Assembly (NCBI GenBank): GCA_963834825.1
Contig: CAWICZ010000014.1
Location: forward strand, 62,001-126,000
Source of the DNA: JACDAN01 sp963834825
GTDB taxonomy: Bacteria; Actinomycetota; Thermoleophilia; Gaiellales; Gaiellaceae
Direction: 5' to 3'
Length of the DNA stretch: 64,000 bases
The notes under the pieces are model-generated. The model searched no databases. It worked only from the letters and a program-made list of their open reading frames with translations, and was not told the DNA's origin. The translations under genes were made by a program, and so were the position numbers. Positions 42,150-51,774 of this stretch are shown one piece after another (the stretch's first letter is position 1; each line of letters starts with the position of its first letter).

Positions 42150-42518
42150 TCACTCGCCCTGATCTGTAGCGGGAAGGTGCTGCTCGGCCCAGCGGGTGAT
42201 CTGTTCGAGCGCCGGCAGCAGGGCACGGCCGGCGTCGGTGAGCTCGTAGGCGACGGAGATAGGTGGCCCCGCATCGACTGTGCGCGTGGCGAGCCCCACG
42301 TTGCAGAGCTCGGTGAGTCGGTCGGAGAGCACTGAGTCGCTGATCCCCTCGACGGCCCGCGAGATGGCGCGGAACCCCGCTGGGCCTCCCCTCAGCGTCC
42401 CCAGCACGATGCCGGTCCAGCGCCTGCCGAGGAGGTCGAACGCGCGCACGAGCGCTGCGTCGGCGCGCACGCAAGCGTCGGCGGCGACGGGAGCCTGTCG
42501 CTCAGTCGGTGCGCTCAT
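42150..42518 (-). CDS. HxlR family transcriptional regulator
   Basis: A 122-residue HxlR winged-helix protein: AFDLLGRRWTGIVLGTLRGG, ISRAVEGISDSVLSDRLTEL, wing ISVAYELTDAGRALLPALEQ. Cys16, ahead of helix 1, is in the place of the redox Cys of many HxlR regulators. It is divergent from the LLM-hemerythrin-LUD operon with a short palindrome between them and is the probable repressor. Confidence 0.88.
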   Translation of the reverse strand: MSAPTERQAPVAADACVRADAALVRAFDLLGRRWTGIVLGTLRGGPAGFRAISRAVEGISDSVLSDRLTELCNVGLATRTVDAGPPISVAYELTDAGRALLPALEQITRWAEQHLPATDQGE

Positions 42519-42555
42519 GGAATAAGGCTAGCTTCCCCGCCGTTACTTCATCCAT

Positions 42556-42568
42556 ACTAGTCGCTAGT
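42556..42568. promoter_or_regulatory. candidate HxlR operator
   Basis: ACTAG-tcg-CTAGT palindrome within the 76-bp gap between the divergent HxlR and LLM genes; TACT at its left edge fits the usual HxlR-type half-site. Confidence 0.45.
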
Positions 42569-42594
42569 TTTCTACAAGTCCAGAGAGGCCGATC

Positions 42595-43584
42595 ATGACC
42601 ACGGAAGCTTTGTCACAGCCGCTGGACGAGCGCCTGGACTATGGCCACGCGCTCGAGTTCGGCTACTTCCTCGTCCCCGACGCCGGCGATCCGGTCGGCG
42701 TCCTCGAGACCGCACGCTTGGCCGACGGTCTCGGCTACGACCTGCTCGGCGTCCAGGACCATCCCTATCAGCTGCGCCACCTCGACACGCAGTCGCTGCT
42801 CGCCGCGATCCTCGCCCAGACGGAAGCAGTGCGCGTCTTCGCCGCCGTCGGCAACCTGCCGCTGCGGCCGCCGGCCGTGCTCGCGAAGTCCGCGGCGACG
42901 CTCGATCTGTTCAGCGGTGGCCGCTTCGAGCTCGGCATCGGCGCCGGCGGCTACCTCGACGCCGCCCACGCGATGGGCGCTGCGGCTCTGACGCACCGGC
43001 AGAGCCTCGAAGCGCTCGAGGAGGCGGTCGCCGTGATGCGGGCGATGTGGAGCGGCGAGCGACGCGGCCTGCGCTTCGACGGTCGCCATTACCAGCTCGC
43101 GGGCGTGCATCCCGGCCCCCTGCCCGCGCATCCGATCCAGGTCTGGATCGGTGCGAGCAAGCCGCGCGCGCTGACCCTGACCGGCCGGTTGGCCGACGGC
43201 TGGGTCAGCCCGTTGATGTCCTACAAGCCACCCGGTGAAGCCGCTCGGGCGAACCGCGCGATCGATCGCGCCGCGCGCGGGGCAGGGCGCGACCCGCGCG
43301 AGATCCGCCGCATCTACAACCTCCAAGGAGCGTTCACTCACACCGCGCAGGGGCCCGCCGCCGCCGACGACCAGGCGATCGTCGGCCCGCCCGAGCACTG
43401 GGTCGAGGTCCTGACGCGGTTCGCAACCGAACTGGGCTTCGGCACATTCGTCCTCGCGACCGAGCCCGACGCCAGGACACTGACCACCTTCCTCGAGCAG
43501 GTCGCTCCGGAGGTGCGCGAACGGGTGGCTGAGCTCCGAGCCTCCCGCGCAGCGCCGGCCGAGGCGCGGGGGCTCGTCAGGTGA
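42595..43584 (+). CDS. LLM-class (F420- or flavin-dependent) oxidoreductase
   Basis: A 329-residue luciferase-like monooxygenase fold. Motifs: EFGYFLVPDAGDPVGVLETA, YDLLGVQDHPYQLRHLDTQS, TLDLFSGGRFELGIGAGGYL and the cofactor-loop IQVWIGASKPRALTLTGRLAD with GWVSPLMSY. Actinobacterial members commonly use F420. The substrate is unknown. First gene of a three-gene operon; GTGA overlap with the hemerythrin gene. Confidence 0.88.
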   Translation: MTTEALSQPLDERLDYGHALEFGYFLVPDAGDPVGVLETARLADGLGYDLLGVQDHPYQLRHLDTQSLLAAILAQTEAVRVFAAVGNLPLRPPAVLAKSAATLDLFSGGRFELGIGAGGYLDAAHAMGAAALTHRQSLEALEEAVAVMRAMWSGERRGLRFDGRHYQLAGVHPGPLPAHPIQVWIGASKPRALTLTGRLADGWVSPLMSYKPPGEAARANRAIDRAARGAGRDPREIRRIYNLQGAFTHTAQGPAAADDQAIVGPPEHWVEVLTRFATELGFGTFVLATEPDARTLTTFLEQVAPEVRERVAELRASRAAPAEARGLVR

Positions 43585-44118
43585 GTTCCGTGCTCGCCTT
43601 CGAGGAGACCCCGGAGACCAGCCGCGGGCGCGTGATCTACGAGCTGCTGCTCGGCGTCCACGCGCATATCCGCAGCGAGCTCGGCTGGGTGGAACGACTC
43701 GCGGCAGAGGTCGTCGACGGGTTGTCGGCCGACGTGCTCAACCAGGAGCTCGAGGCACTGAAGAGCAAGAGCATGCTCTGGCAATTCCAGGTCAGCTGCC
43801 TGCGCTACTGCCGCCTCGTCCACCTTCACCATCACGCAGAAGACGTCGAGTTCTTCGACGAGCTCGAACAGACGAACCCGGCGATCGGACCGGTCGTCGA
43901 GCGGCTACGGGCCGAACACCGGCAGGTCTCCGACCTACCTCGACGCGGTCGAAGCAGCCGCCCGCGCGCTGACCGAGGCAGACAGCCTCGACGCCCGCCG
44001 CGCCGTCGCCGACGCGCTCAAAGCCCTCGAAGGACATCTTCTCGCCCACCTCGAGTACGAAGAGCGCAGCGTCGCCGCTACGGCTCGACGGCTGCGCGAT
44101 CGGCCCCAGCACGAATGA
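43581..44118 (+). CDS. hemerythrin HHE domain protein (one frame break)
   Basis: Starts on a GTG overlapping the LLM stop. The N-terminal ~120 residues are a hemerythrin-like bundle with diiron ligands in LLGVHAHIRSEL, RLVHLHHHAEDVEFFDELE and RLRAEHRQVSD. At about 43937 one extra C breaks the frame. The second half is in the next frame as YLDAVEAAARALTEADSLDA and HLLAHLEYEERSVA, which carries the remaining His and Glu ligands, ending at TGA 44116-44118. That stop overlaps the LUD start (ATGA), which supports the repaired frame. Likely binds O2, NO or iron. Confidence 0.78.
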
Positions 44119-44741
44119 GCACCACCCACGCCTCCGACCGTTTCACCGCGCTCCCTGACGAGCAGACGCTCCAGGACACCGTTGTTGCGCTCGAAGAGCA
44201 CGGATTCAGCGCCGAAGTCGTCGACGACCTCGACGCCGCGCGCGACGCTGTCCTCGCCCGCGTCCCCGAAGGCTCCTCCGTGATGACGAACACCTCGGTG
44301 ACGCTGCAGAAGACCGGCATCGCGGCAGCGATCGACGACAGCGGACGTTACGACTCGGCCCGCAACAAGATGATGGCGCTCGACTTCGGCACGCAGCTGC
44401 AAGAGATGAGGGCGATCGCCGGCCAGCCCGACTACGCACTCGGCAGCGTCCACGCGATCACCCGCGACGGGACGCTTGTCATCGCCTCGGCCTCCGGCAG
44501 CCAGCTCGCGTCCTATGCCTGGGGCGCCGCGAATGTGATCTTCGTCGTCGGCGCGCAGAAGCTCGTCCCCAGCCCGGAAGCGGCACGCGAGCGGATCTAC
44601 GAGCACAGCCTGATCCTCGAGGACGCCCGCGCCTACGCGGCCTACGGGCAGAACAGCCGCGTCGGCAAGATCCTCGAGATCCACCAGGAAGATCCCGGAC
44701 GCATCCACGTCGTCCTCATCCGGCAACGGGTCGGGTTCTGA
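44115..44741 (+). CDS. LUD domain protein (LutC-like)
   Basis: A 208-residue LUD (lactate-utilisation) domain protein. It has ARVPEGSSVMTNTSVTLQKT, MRAIAGQPDYALGSVHAITR and TLVIASASGSQLASYAWGAA. LutC-type proteins accompany iron-sulfur lactate oxidases, but lutA/lutB are not present, and stand-alone LUD proteins of this type are common and unassigned. ATG overlaps the hemerythrin stop. Confidence 0.83.
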   Translation: MSTTHASDRFTALPDEQTLQDTVVALEEHGFSAEVVDDLDAARDAVLARVPEGSSVMTNTSVTLQKTGIAAAIDDSGRYDSARNKMMALDFGTQLQEMRAIAGQPDYALGSVHAITRDGTLVIASASGSQLASYAWGAANVIFVVGAQKLVPSPEAARERIYEHSLILEDARAYAAYGQNSRVGKILEIHQEDPGRIHVVLIRQRVGF

Positions 44742-44818
44742 GGAGCCAGTAACGAGCCGTTTTGAGGGCGCTGCGCTCAGCCTTGTAGGGTCCGGGGCGT
44801 CGAGAGGAGGCGAGAACA

Positions 44819-45676
44819 GTGGCCGACTCCGCGGGAGCGCCGCGCAAGAGATCGAAGAAACGAGCGCCGAGGAAAGATCCGGCGAGCAAGTTCCCGCGGC
44901 GGACGTACGAGCGCGAGCTGATACGGCTCCAGACCGAGCTCGTCAAGCTCAAGGAGTGGGTACGCACTTCGGGGCTGAGGCTGGTGATCGTGTTCGAGGG
45001 TCGCGACGCCGCGGGCAAGGGCGGCGCGATCAAGCGCGTCACCCAGTACCTGAACCCGCGCATGGCGCGGGTGGTCGCCCTACCCGCGCCGACCGAGCGC
45101 GAGCGGAGCCAGTGGTACTTCCAGCGCTACGTCACGCACTTGCCTGCAGCCGGCGAGATCGTGCTCTTCGACCGGAGCTGGTACAACCGCGCCGGCGTCG
45201 AGCACGTGATGGGCTTCTGCACGCCCGACGAGTACCGGCGCTTCCTCCACCAGTGCCCGATCTTCGAGCGCCTCCTCGTCGAGGACGGCGTTGTGCTGGT
45301 CAAGTACTGGTTCTCGGTCTCCGACGAGGAGCAGGAGCGGCGCTTCCGCTCAAGGCTCGAGGACCCGATGCGCAGCTGGAAGCTGTCGCCGATCGACCTC
45401 GAGTCGCGTGCGCGCTGGGTCGAGTTCTCCCAGGCGAAGGACGAGATGTTCGTCCACACCGACATCCCGGAGGCGCCCTGGTACGTGGTCGAGGGCGACA
45501 GCAAACGCCGCGCCCGCCTCAACTGCATCGCGCACCTGCTCTCGATCATCCCGTACAACGATGTGATCGAGCCACCGCCCAAGCTGCCCCCGAGGCCCAG
45601 CGCCAGCAAGTACGAACGCCCGCCGCGGAAGCTTTTCCACTACGTCCCCGATCACGCGGCGACGCTGCTCGACTGA
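44819..45676 (+). CDS. ppk2: polyphosphate kinase 2
   Basis: A 285-residue PPK2 that transfers phosphate between polyphosphate and nucleotides. Walker A is EGRDAAGKGG (60-69) and Walker B is EIVLFDRSWYNRAGVE (D118, R119); the lid includes VSDEEQERRFRSRLEDPMRSWKLS. The presence of Asp118 and the long N-terminal KRSKKRAPRK tail fit PPK2 class I. Starts with GTG behind GAGAGGAGG. Single gene. Direction (ADP or GDP phosphorylation) cannot be fixed from sequence. Confidence 0.92.
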   Translation: MADSAGAPRKRSKKRAPRKDPASKFPRRTYERELIRLQTELVKLKEWVRTSGLRLVIVFEGRDAAGKGGAIKRVTQYLNPRMARVVALPAPTERERSQWYFQRYVTHLPAAGEIVLFDRSWYNRAGVEHVMGFCTPDEYRRFLHQCPIFERLLVEDGVVLVKYWFSVSDEEQERRFRSRLEDPMRSWKLSPIDLESRARWVEFSQAKDEMFVHTDIPEAPWYVVEGDSKRRARLNCIAHLLSIIPYNDVIEPPPKLPPRPSASKYERPPRKLFHYVPDHAATLLD

Positions 45677-45719
45677 CGCTGCTCGACGGCGCGAGGCGAG
45701 CGTTCAGTTCAAACGGGTA

Positions 45720-47552
45720 TCACGGATAGTCGACGATGTAGACAGGGGCGCCGACCCTGCTCACGTCGGCCGGGCCACCCACGCCGTTGACCACATGGTC
45801 GATCGTGCCGGCACTGAGATTGACCGTCATGACGTGGTGCAGTTGGACGCCCGGGGTTTGAGGAACCTCGAAGCCGTTCTCGGTGTGGATCGACGGGTTG
45901 TTCCGGTTGAAGACGTAGACGCCGCCACCGTAGAGCTTGTGCGTCCTCACCTCGTCTCCGACCTTGTAGCCGGCCCAGCCCTCGACGCCGTCGTGCATCC
46001 AATCCGCCTGGGTTGGCGGGTCGTACGGCAGCTCGTTCTGGTACAGGATCGTGAGGCCGTTCTCGCCGTTCCAGATGGTGTTGTACTCCTGGAAGTGCTC
46101 CACGAACAGGCCGGTCGCCGTCACGTTGTCACCGTTGACGATGACGCCGTTGCGGCCGATGTTGGTGTTCCAGCGCTCGGTGTCGCCGGAGAAGCCCTCG
46201 ACGCCGTGGTCGGCCCGCCACACCCACGTGTGATCGATCAGGACGTTGTTGCTGTTGACCTCGAGCGCGACTTCGGCTTTGCCGATGTGCGGCCCACCGA
46301 CGCGGAAGTACACGTCCGAGAGCGTGGTGGGGTTAGAGGGGTCGCTCTTGGAATTCTTCTTGGCCTTCTTGCCGATCTGCATGAGGATGGGCGACTCGAC
46401 CGTGCCTGCATCGATCGTGACGCCGGCGATGATGACGCCAGGGGCCTTGTCGACCGTCAGCGGGACCGCACCGTTGACCGCAGTGAGCGTCGCATGCCCC
46501 AGACCGAGGACCACCGTGTTGGGCCGCTTGACAGAGATGCTCTTCCCGACGTCGTAGACGCCCGGGGTGAACAGCAGATTCATGCCGCGCGCCAACTGGT
46601 TGTTGATCGTCTTCACCGAGTCCAAGGGGGTCGCGATAAAGAAGTCGCGCAGCGGGATCGTCCGGCCTGCCGTCATGCCGTTGGACCAAGTAGTGCCGAT
46701 GGTGTTGGTCTGCGCTGAGGGCACGCGGACGTTGTAGTTGCCGCGCGCGTCCACGAACAGATAGGGCTTCTCACGGCTGAGGGGCGTCGTGCCGAGGGTG
46801 GTGTAGGGCGGGTTCGGGAAGTCGGCTTCTGACGGCGCTCCTTCGACACCCGCGAAGACCTGATTCCACACGGCGTTCGACCAGCCCGCGAACTGGCTGT
46901 TGCGGGTCAACCACTGCTGCTGCGAGCCGTTGATGACGAACGGCAGGTTCGAATCGGCGATGAAGCCGCCGCTGGCAAACTGCGGCCCGGCCGTGCAGTA
47001 GTCCATGAGCGAGAGGTTGCCGCCGGCAATGTTGAGACGGCGCATCGACGCGGCCTGGGAGACCGCCCAGAAGTTCGCAGAGGCGCGACAGCCGTCCTGC
47101 CCGAGGGTGTTGATGTTCAGTGACAGGTTGGACAGCGTGCGCCAGAAGTTGACGAGGGCGTGGCAGTTGCTCGTGCCCCCATCGTCGAGGCAGCGGTTGT
47201 ACACCTCGATCTTGCCGTTGATCGTCACGTCGGCCGGCGAGGCACCCAGGCCGGCGACCTCGGTGTAGTAGCCCACCTTCATCTGCAGCGGCTCGGTGGC
47301 ACTGCCGTAGACACCCGGCTTGAACAGGAGCGCGTAGCGGTTCGTGCCCATCTCGGCGTCGACCTGTTGGGCGTGAATCGCGTCGACGGTTGCTTGGATC
47401 TGGCCGATCGGCATGCTCGGGTCGAAGATGGTGACGTTCGGCCCGAAGGCAGGCGCCGGTGGTGCGGCGCTCGCGGTAGATCCACCGGAGCTGGCACCTG
47501 CCAGGAGCGCGAGCAGAATCAGCACAAGGGTCGTCGATCGAACGCGCAGCAT
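45720..47552 (-). CDS. secreted right-handed beta-helix protein (GH55/pectate-lyase-like)
   Basis: A 610-residue exported protein: signal peptide (LRVRSTTLVLILLALLAGA) and then two beta-helix segments. Motifs include MGTNRYALLFKPGVYGS, CRASANFWAVSQAASMRRLN, GVIIAGVTIDAG, SNNVLIDHTWVWRADHGV and NGENGLTILYQNELPYD. This pattern belongs to proteins databases often label adenylyl cyclase or coagulation factor 5/8; no cyclase motif is present. Relatives with GH55-like fold attack polysaccharides. The catalytic residue is not certain. Start at 47552 chosen at the signal peptide with GAGGA upstream. Confidence 0.8.
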   Translation of the reverse strand: MLRVRSTTLVLILLALLAGASSGGSTASAAPPAPAFGPNVTIFDPSMPIGQIQATVDAIHAQQVDAEMGTNRYALLFKPGVYGSATEPLQMKVGYYTEVAGLGASPADVTINGKIEVYNRCLDDGGTSNCHALVNFWRTLSNLSLNINTLGQDGCRASANFWAVSQAASMRRLNIAGGNLSLMDYCTAGPQFASGGFIADSNLPFVINGSQQQWLTRNSQFAGWSNAVWNQVFAGVEGAPSEADFPNPPYTTLGTTPLSREKPYLFVDARGNYNVRVPSAQTNTIGTTWSNGMTAGRTIPLRDFFIATPLDSVKTINNQLARGMNLLFTPGVYDVGKSISVKRPNTVVLGLGHATLTAVNGAVPLTVDKAPGVIIAGVTIDAGTVESPILMQIGKKAKKNSKSDPSNPTTLSDVYFRVGGPHIGKAEVALEVNSNNVLIDHTWVWRADHGVEGFSGDTERWNTNIGRNGVIVNGDNVTATGLFVEHFQEYNTIWNGENGLTILYQNELPYDPPTQADWMHDGVEGWAGYKVGDEVRTHKLYGGGVYVFNRNNPSIHTENGFEVPQTPGVQLHHVMTVNLSAGTIDHVVNGVGGPADVSRVGAPVYIVDYP

Positions 47553-47758
47553 GGAATCCTCGTTCCCCGTAGGGCCAGGGTCACAAACCCGCACGCGTTC
47601 CCGAGTTTTTGGTTGACATGACCTAAACTCCTTGTGGCGCGGCCCGGTTCTACGGTTCGGCTAGTGGATGCCGTACGCCGTTCAACGCGGTCATCCCCGC
47701 CGGGAAGTAGACGTTGAGCTTCCGACTCGCAACGCGGTCGTGTAGAACCGACGCACTG

Positions 47759-48679
47759 ATGTCAATGACGACGCCGACCGACACCCCAGCGAGCAGTTCC
47801 GATCTCAAGGCGGCCGTCACGACGGTGCTGCACAACGATCCCGGCTGTCCCTGGGCGTACTCGGCGAACCCGGCGTTTCGGGTGCTCGAGTGGCGCTATG
47901 GGGCACAGCTCGACTGGCGGCTGGTGCTGATCGGGCTGACGGAATCCGCCGAGCAGTACGTCGCGCGCGGTTACACGCCGCTTCGGAGCGCGCTCGGCCA
48001 GACACGGTTCCGTCGGTTCGGGATGCCGTTCTCACCTTCACCGAAGGCCCGCGTGAGCGCAACCGCCCGCGCGTGCCGGGCGGTCGTGGCGGCGCGGCTC
48101 CTTGTCCCCGGCAGCGAGTGGCGTGTCTTTCGCGCCTTGCAGCTCGCGAACTTCACGAGCCCGATCGTGCTCGAGGACGAGGCGGCCATCCGGGAGGTCC
48201 TCGACGGCGTCGAGGGCGTGGACGCAAGCGCGATCGTCTCGATGCTGGACGACCCTGCTGTGACGGATGCCTACGAGCAGGACCGGGCCGAGGCGCGTGC
48301 GGCTGCGGGCTCGTCCGCCGAGCTGCAAGGCAAGACCGCGCAGTCGGACGGACCGGTGCGCTTCACTGCTCCTTCGATCGTGTTCGAGCGCGAACCGCAG
48401 CGCCTCGTCGCCGGAGGCTGGCAGCCGATCGAGGCCTATGACGTGCTCGTGGTCAACCTGGATCCGGCCCTTACCCGCCGCGCCGCGCCTGACAATCCGG
48501 CTCCGTTGCTGGAGGAGTTCCCCGACGGCCTGACGACCCAGGAGGTCGCCCAGCTACTCGTGCGTGGCAACGAAGCGCCCGACCGAATTGCGGCCGAAGA
48601 GAGGCTGCTCGAACTCGTTGCCGACGGAAAGGCGACGCGCACCCCGCTCGGCGACGACGCCCTCTGGCGCGCGGCCTGA
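47759..48679 (+). CDS. DsbA-family (FrnE-like) oxidoreductase
   Basis: A 306-residue DsbA/2-hydroxychromene-2-carboxylate isomerase fold. The active-site region is DPGCPWAYSANP, with a single cysteine (CPWA instead of CxxC), so classic dithiol exchange is unlikely. Downstream blocks RVLEWRYGAQLDWRLVLIGL and YTPLRSALGQTRFRRFGMPF match FrnE-like helical inserts. It ends in a helical tail with LGDDALWRAA. ATG at 47759 or 47765. A short copy of its last residues occurs at 59583. Confidence 0.82.
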   Translation: MSMTTPTDTPASSSDLKAAVTTVLHNDPGCPWAYSANPAFRVLEWRYGAQLDWRLVLIGLTESAEQYVARGYTPLRSALGQTRFRRFGMPFSPSPKARVSATARACRAVVAARLLVPGSEWRVFRALQLANFTSPIVLEDEAAIREVLDGVEGVDASAIVSMLDDPAVTDAYEQDRAEARAAAGSSAELQGKTAQSDGPVRFTAPSIVFEREPQRLVAGGWQPIEAYDVLVVNLDPALTRRAAPDNPAPLLEEFPDGLTTQEVAQLLVRGNEAPDRIAAEERLLELVADGKATRTPLGDDALWRAA

Positions 48680-48733
48680 CGGGCAGCCTCGGGGGGATTC
48701 GGACTTACTGGTGACAGCGGTGAGGGTCACTCG

Positions 48734-48754
48734 CGCTGACGTTCCAGGTCAGCG
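48734..48754. terminator. small hairpin, possible terminator
   Basis: CGCTGAC and GTCAGCG form a 7-bp stem with a 7-base loop, 55 bp after the DsbA-like gene and just before the next ribosome site; no T-run. Confidence 0.35.
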
Positions 48755-48784
48755 TCGGGCCGAGGCGGCTGCGGAGGTGCCGGC

Positions 48785-51179
48785 GTGACCGCACCCTCAA
48801 ACGACCGCGAGCCCCCCGTGTCGACCGAGCGTACTTGGAGCTTTTCGTTGCTCATGCCGGCAGAGCCGGGTCGAAGGAACCGGCGGACGATCGACGGCCT
48901 TCTCGCAGCGGGCGCGGCGATCGTCGCCGGGCTCGCTGCGGTGGTTGCTCGGTCGGCTCCCGAGGTCGATGAGGAGGTCGGGCAGGCGGTCGTTACCGTC
49001 CTTGGGCTGGGCGCCGGGGCTCTGGCGGGCCGTGCTCCTGGTTACGTTCGCGCTCGCTCTCCTCATCGTCGCGGACGCTCTGGTTCGGAAACGGTGGCTG
49101 CTCGTCCGGGACCTGCTCATCGCTCTCGTCGTCGTGCACGCCGTCGGGAGCGTTCTCTCGCGCATCGTCGATTCGGATTGGCTTCAGATCGAGGTGCATC
49201 TTCTCTCTCGCTGGGGATTCCCCGAGCTCCGCGTCGCAAGCGTGGTGGCGGTCATCGCCGTCGCTCGCCCCGAACTGGTTCGTCCAGTGCGCGTGGTTGC
49301 GATCTGGCTCGTCGGGCTGGCGTCGCTCGGCGCTCTCGCGCTCGGGATCGCATCGCCCGCCGAAGTCTTCGGGGGCCTGGCACTCGGGCTCGGCGCCGGC
49401 GTGCTCGTCCGGCTTGCTCTGGGATCCCCACTGGGAGTGCCCCCAATCGATCGAGTGCGCGCGGCGCTCATCTCACTCGGCGTCGATGTCGGCGATCTGC
49501 GCGCCTCCGAGCGACAGCGGGTCGGCGCTGCGGAGTTCTTCGGGCACGACCGAGCTGGAGGACAGCTGAAGGTGCGCGTGCTCGGTCGCGACGCTCAGGA
49601 CACCCAGCGGCTTGCGCGGCGCTGGCGACTCCTCGCCTACCGCGATCCGCCACGCAGCGCGCCGGTCGGCCGGCTCGAGCAAGTCGAGCACGAAGCCTTG
49701 ACGACGGTAATGGCAGCGCAAGCCGGCGTCCGAGTGCCCGAGGTGGTCACGGTCGGCCTCGGCCCCGAGAACGACGCAGTGCTGGTCACCCGCCAGCCGG
49801 ACCTCGAGCCGCTCGAGCTCTCGAGCCCCGATCAGGTAAGCGACGAGCTGCTCGAGGAGCTCTGGCGGCAGGTCGCACGGCTGCATGACGCCGGCATCTC
49901 GCACGGCCGGCTCAACCTGAGCAACGTGCTCGTCGTCGACGGCGGGCCGATGCTCGTCGACCTGTCGGCGGCCACCCTCGGCGCTCCGCAGTCCTCGCTC
50001 GACATCGACGCGGCCGAGCTCCTCGTGTCGTGTTGCGTCCTCGTCGGTCCGGAGCGCACGTTGCGGCAGGCTGTGGATGCCGGCCGGGGCGACTCGATTG
50101 CCCGCGTGCTGCCGTATCTCCAGCCCGCTGCGCTGACACCGCATCTCCGCGACCTCGCCCGCCACCACGAAGTCGGGGTCAAGCAGCTTCGCGCAGCGGC
50201 CGCAGCCGCGTCCGGCACTGCAGAGCCGGAGATCGTTCCCCTTCGCCGCGTCACCCCAAAGGATCTTCTGACGATGGCGGCCCTGATCTTCGCCGCCTAC
50301 CTGGTCATCACCCAGCTGGCCGAGATCGGCTTCGACACGATCGGTCGAGAGCTGCGCGACGCCGAGCCCGTCTGGGTTGTCATCGCGCTCATCCTGGCTC
50401 AGTCCGCGTTCGTCGGATCAGCGATTTCCGTGCGAGGAGCCGTTCCAGCCCCGCTCCCGCTCCTGCCCTGCGTCGCGCTCCAATCGGCGATCAAGTTCGT
50501 CAACCTGACTGTGCCAAGCTCGGCAGGTCGCATCGGCATGAACCTGCGGTTCCTGCAGCAGATGGGAGTTCCCCGCGCGCAAGCGCTCGCGGCGGGAGCC
50601 GTCGACGATGTGTCCGAGACGATGGTTCAGGCGACGCTCCTGCTCCTGACTCTCCTCTTCGTCAATGCGAACATCGACACGAGCCAGTTCGGCGATGCGG
50701 GGCCCGACACGCGTCTCCTCGTCGGGATCGGCGTCGCGCTCGTCGCGAGTGCACTGGTGGTCACGTTCGTCCCGAAGGTTCACGACAGGGTGGTACCCGG
50801 AATGCGCAGCGCCCTCTCGGGCCTCTGGAGCGTGGCTCGGGATCGGAGCAAGCGAACCCAGCTCTTCGGCGGGAACGTCCTTTCGGAGTTGCTCTACGCG
50901 CTCGCGCTCGGAGCGACCTGTCTCGCCTACGGCGTCCACCTAAACGTGGCTCAGCTCGTCTTCGTCAACACCTCGGCGTCCGTCCTTTCGAGCGTGATAC
51001 CGGTGCCTGGAGGCATCGGCGCAGCAGAGGCAGCCATCACGGCCGGTCTCGTCGCGATGGGCGTGGATGAGTCGACCGCCTTCGCGATCGCCCTCACTCA
51101 GCGCCTCTGCACCTTCTACCTCCCTCCCATCTGGGGGTACTTCTCGCTCCGCTGGCTCGGTCGCCACGGGTACGTCTGA
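48785..51179 (+). CDS. kinase-like / lysylphosphatidylglycerol-synthase-type membrane fusion (one frame break)
   Basis: Starts with GTG (GGAGGT upstream) as MTAPSNDREPPVSTERTWSF. At about 49000-49010 the frame breaks (one extra base) and continues as GWAPGLWRAVLLVTFALALL. Four to five N-terminal spans precede a kinase-like domain (about residues 255-430), with VEHEALTTVMAAQAGVRVPE, LHDAGISHGRLNLSNVLVVD and LVDLSAAT as degenerate catalytic loop and metal region. The last ~300 residues are a LPG_synthase_TM/UPF0104 domain with about eight spans, PSSAGRIGMNLRFLQQMGVP and VIPVPGGIGAAEAA. Probably a lipid-related membrane protein; reaction unknown. Confidence 0.82.
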
Positions 51180-51202
51180 ACTTGCCTCGCTAGAGTCGTG
51201 CC

Positions 51203-51496
51203 GTGGGCGACCGGGTCCCGACCCTCAACTTCGAAGACGACGAGACCGCCGCGCTCGCCGTGGGTGCCGGCGGGATTCTCGCCCTCGTCCTTGGACGGAT
51301 TCTCGACTCCGGCTTGCTGCGGATGCTGGGAGTCGTTGCGCTGGCGACCGGTGGCGGTCTCTATGCACGCGCGAGGCTCACCGAGCGCACCGAGAAGATC
51401 GAGGCGGCCGAGAGTCACATCCGCTCGGAGCTCGATGAGCTCGACCCGGTGGCGCGGGTGCAGGTGATGAAGGACCTCGCGGACCCAGACCGCTAG
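51203..51496 (+). CDS. small membrane protein of unknown function
   Basis: A 97-residue protein with two predicted membrane spans (about 18-35 and 40-55) and an acidic C-terminal helix (ERTEKIEAAESHIRSELDEL). GTG start 23 bp after the preceding stop; possibly co-transcribed. No recognised family. Confidence 0.6.
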   Translation: MGDRVPTLNFEDDETAALAVGAGGILALVLGRILDSGLLRMLGVVALATGGGLYARARLTERTEKIEAAESHIRSELDELDPVARVQVMKDLADPDR

Positions 51497-51774
51497 CGTG
51501 GCCGGATCGTCGGCTGAGGGCCGACGCTCTCATGGTCGCTGAGAGCCGGTGGAATACGCTGCGGGCGCTGCGCATCCTGCGTTCCCGCGACACCGCGCGG
51601 AGCTAGTAGTCAAGCCTCGCCGGAGAGTACGACCGCGACTTCAGCATGGCTCGCCTTGCCGATCAGGGTCGACGTGGCAGCCGTGTGACGAGACGGAGCG
51701 GCCTCGGCTGCTCCGTCTGACACGTCACGCATCATCGACCGGTTGGCATCTGAGTCCTCGCGGCGGAGTGGCGC
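51497..51774. other. gene-free stretch, 278 bp
   Basis: No convincing gene on either strand. A minus-strand frame ending near 51610 contains TSTLIGKASHAEVAVVLSGE, which looks protein-like but has no start or ribosome site and could be a short relic. Confidence 0.4.

Noticed and set aside
43581..44741. Single 386-residue hemerythrin-LUD fusion protein
   Set aside because: The linking ~55 residues are Arg/Pro-rich shadow sequence; the neighbouring frame gives a proper hemerythrin end whose stop overlaps the LUD start.
45720..47552. Annotating the beta-helix protein as an adenylyl cyclase
   Set aside because: That name is propagated in databases for similar proteins, but none of the class I-III cyclase motifs is present, and the protein is secreted.
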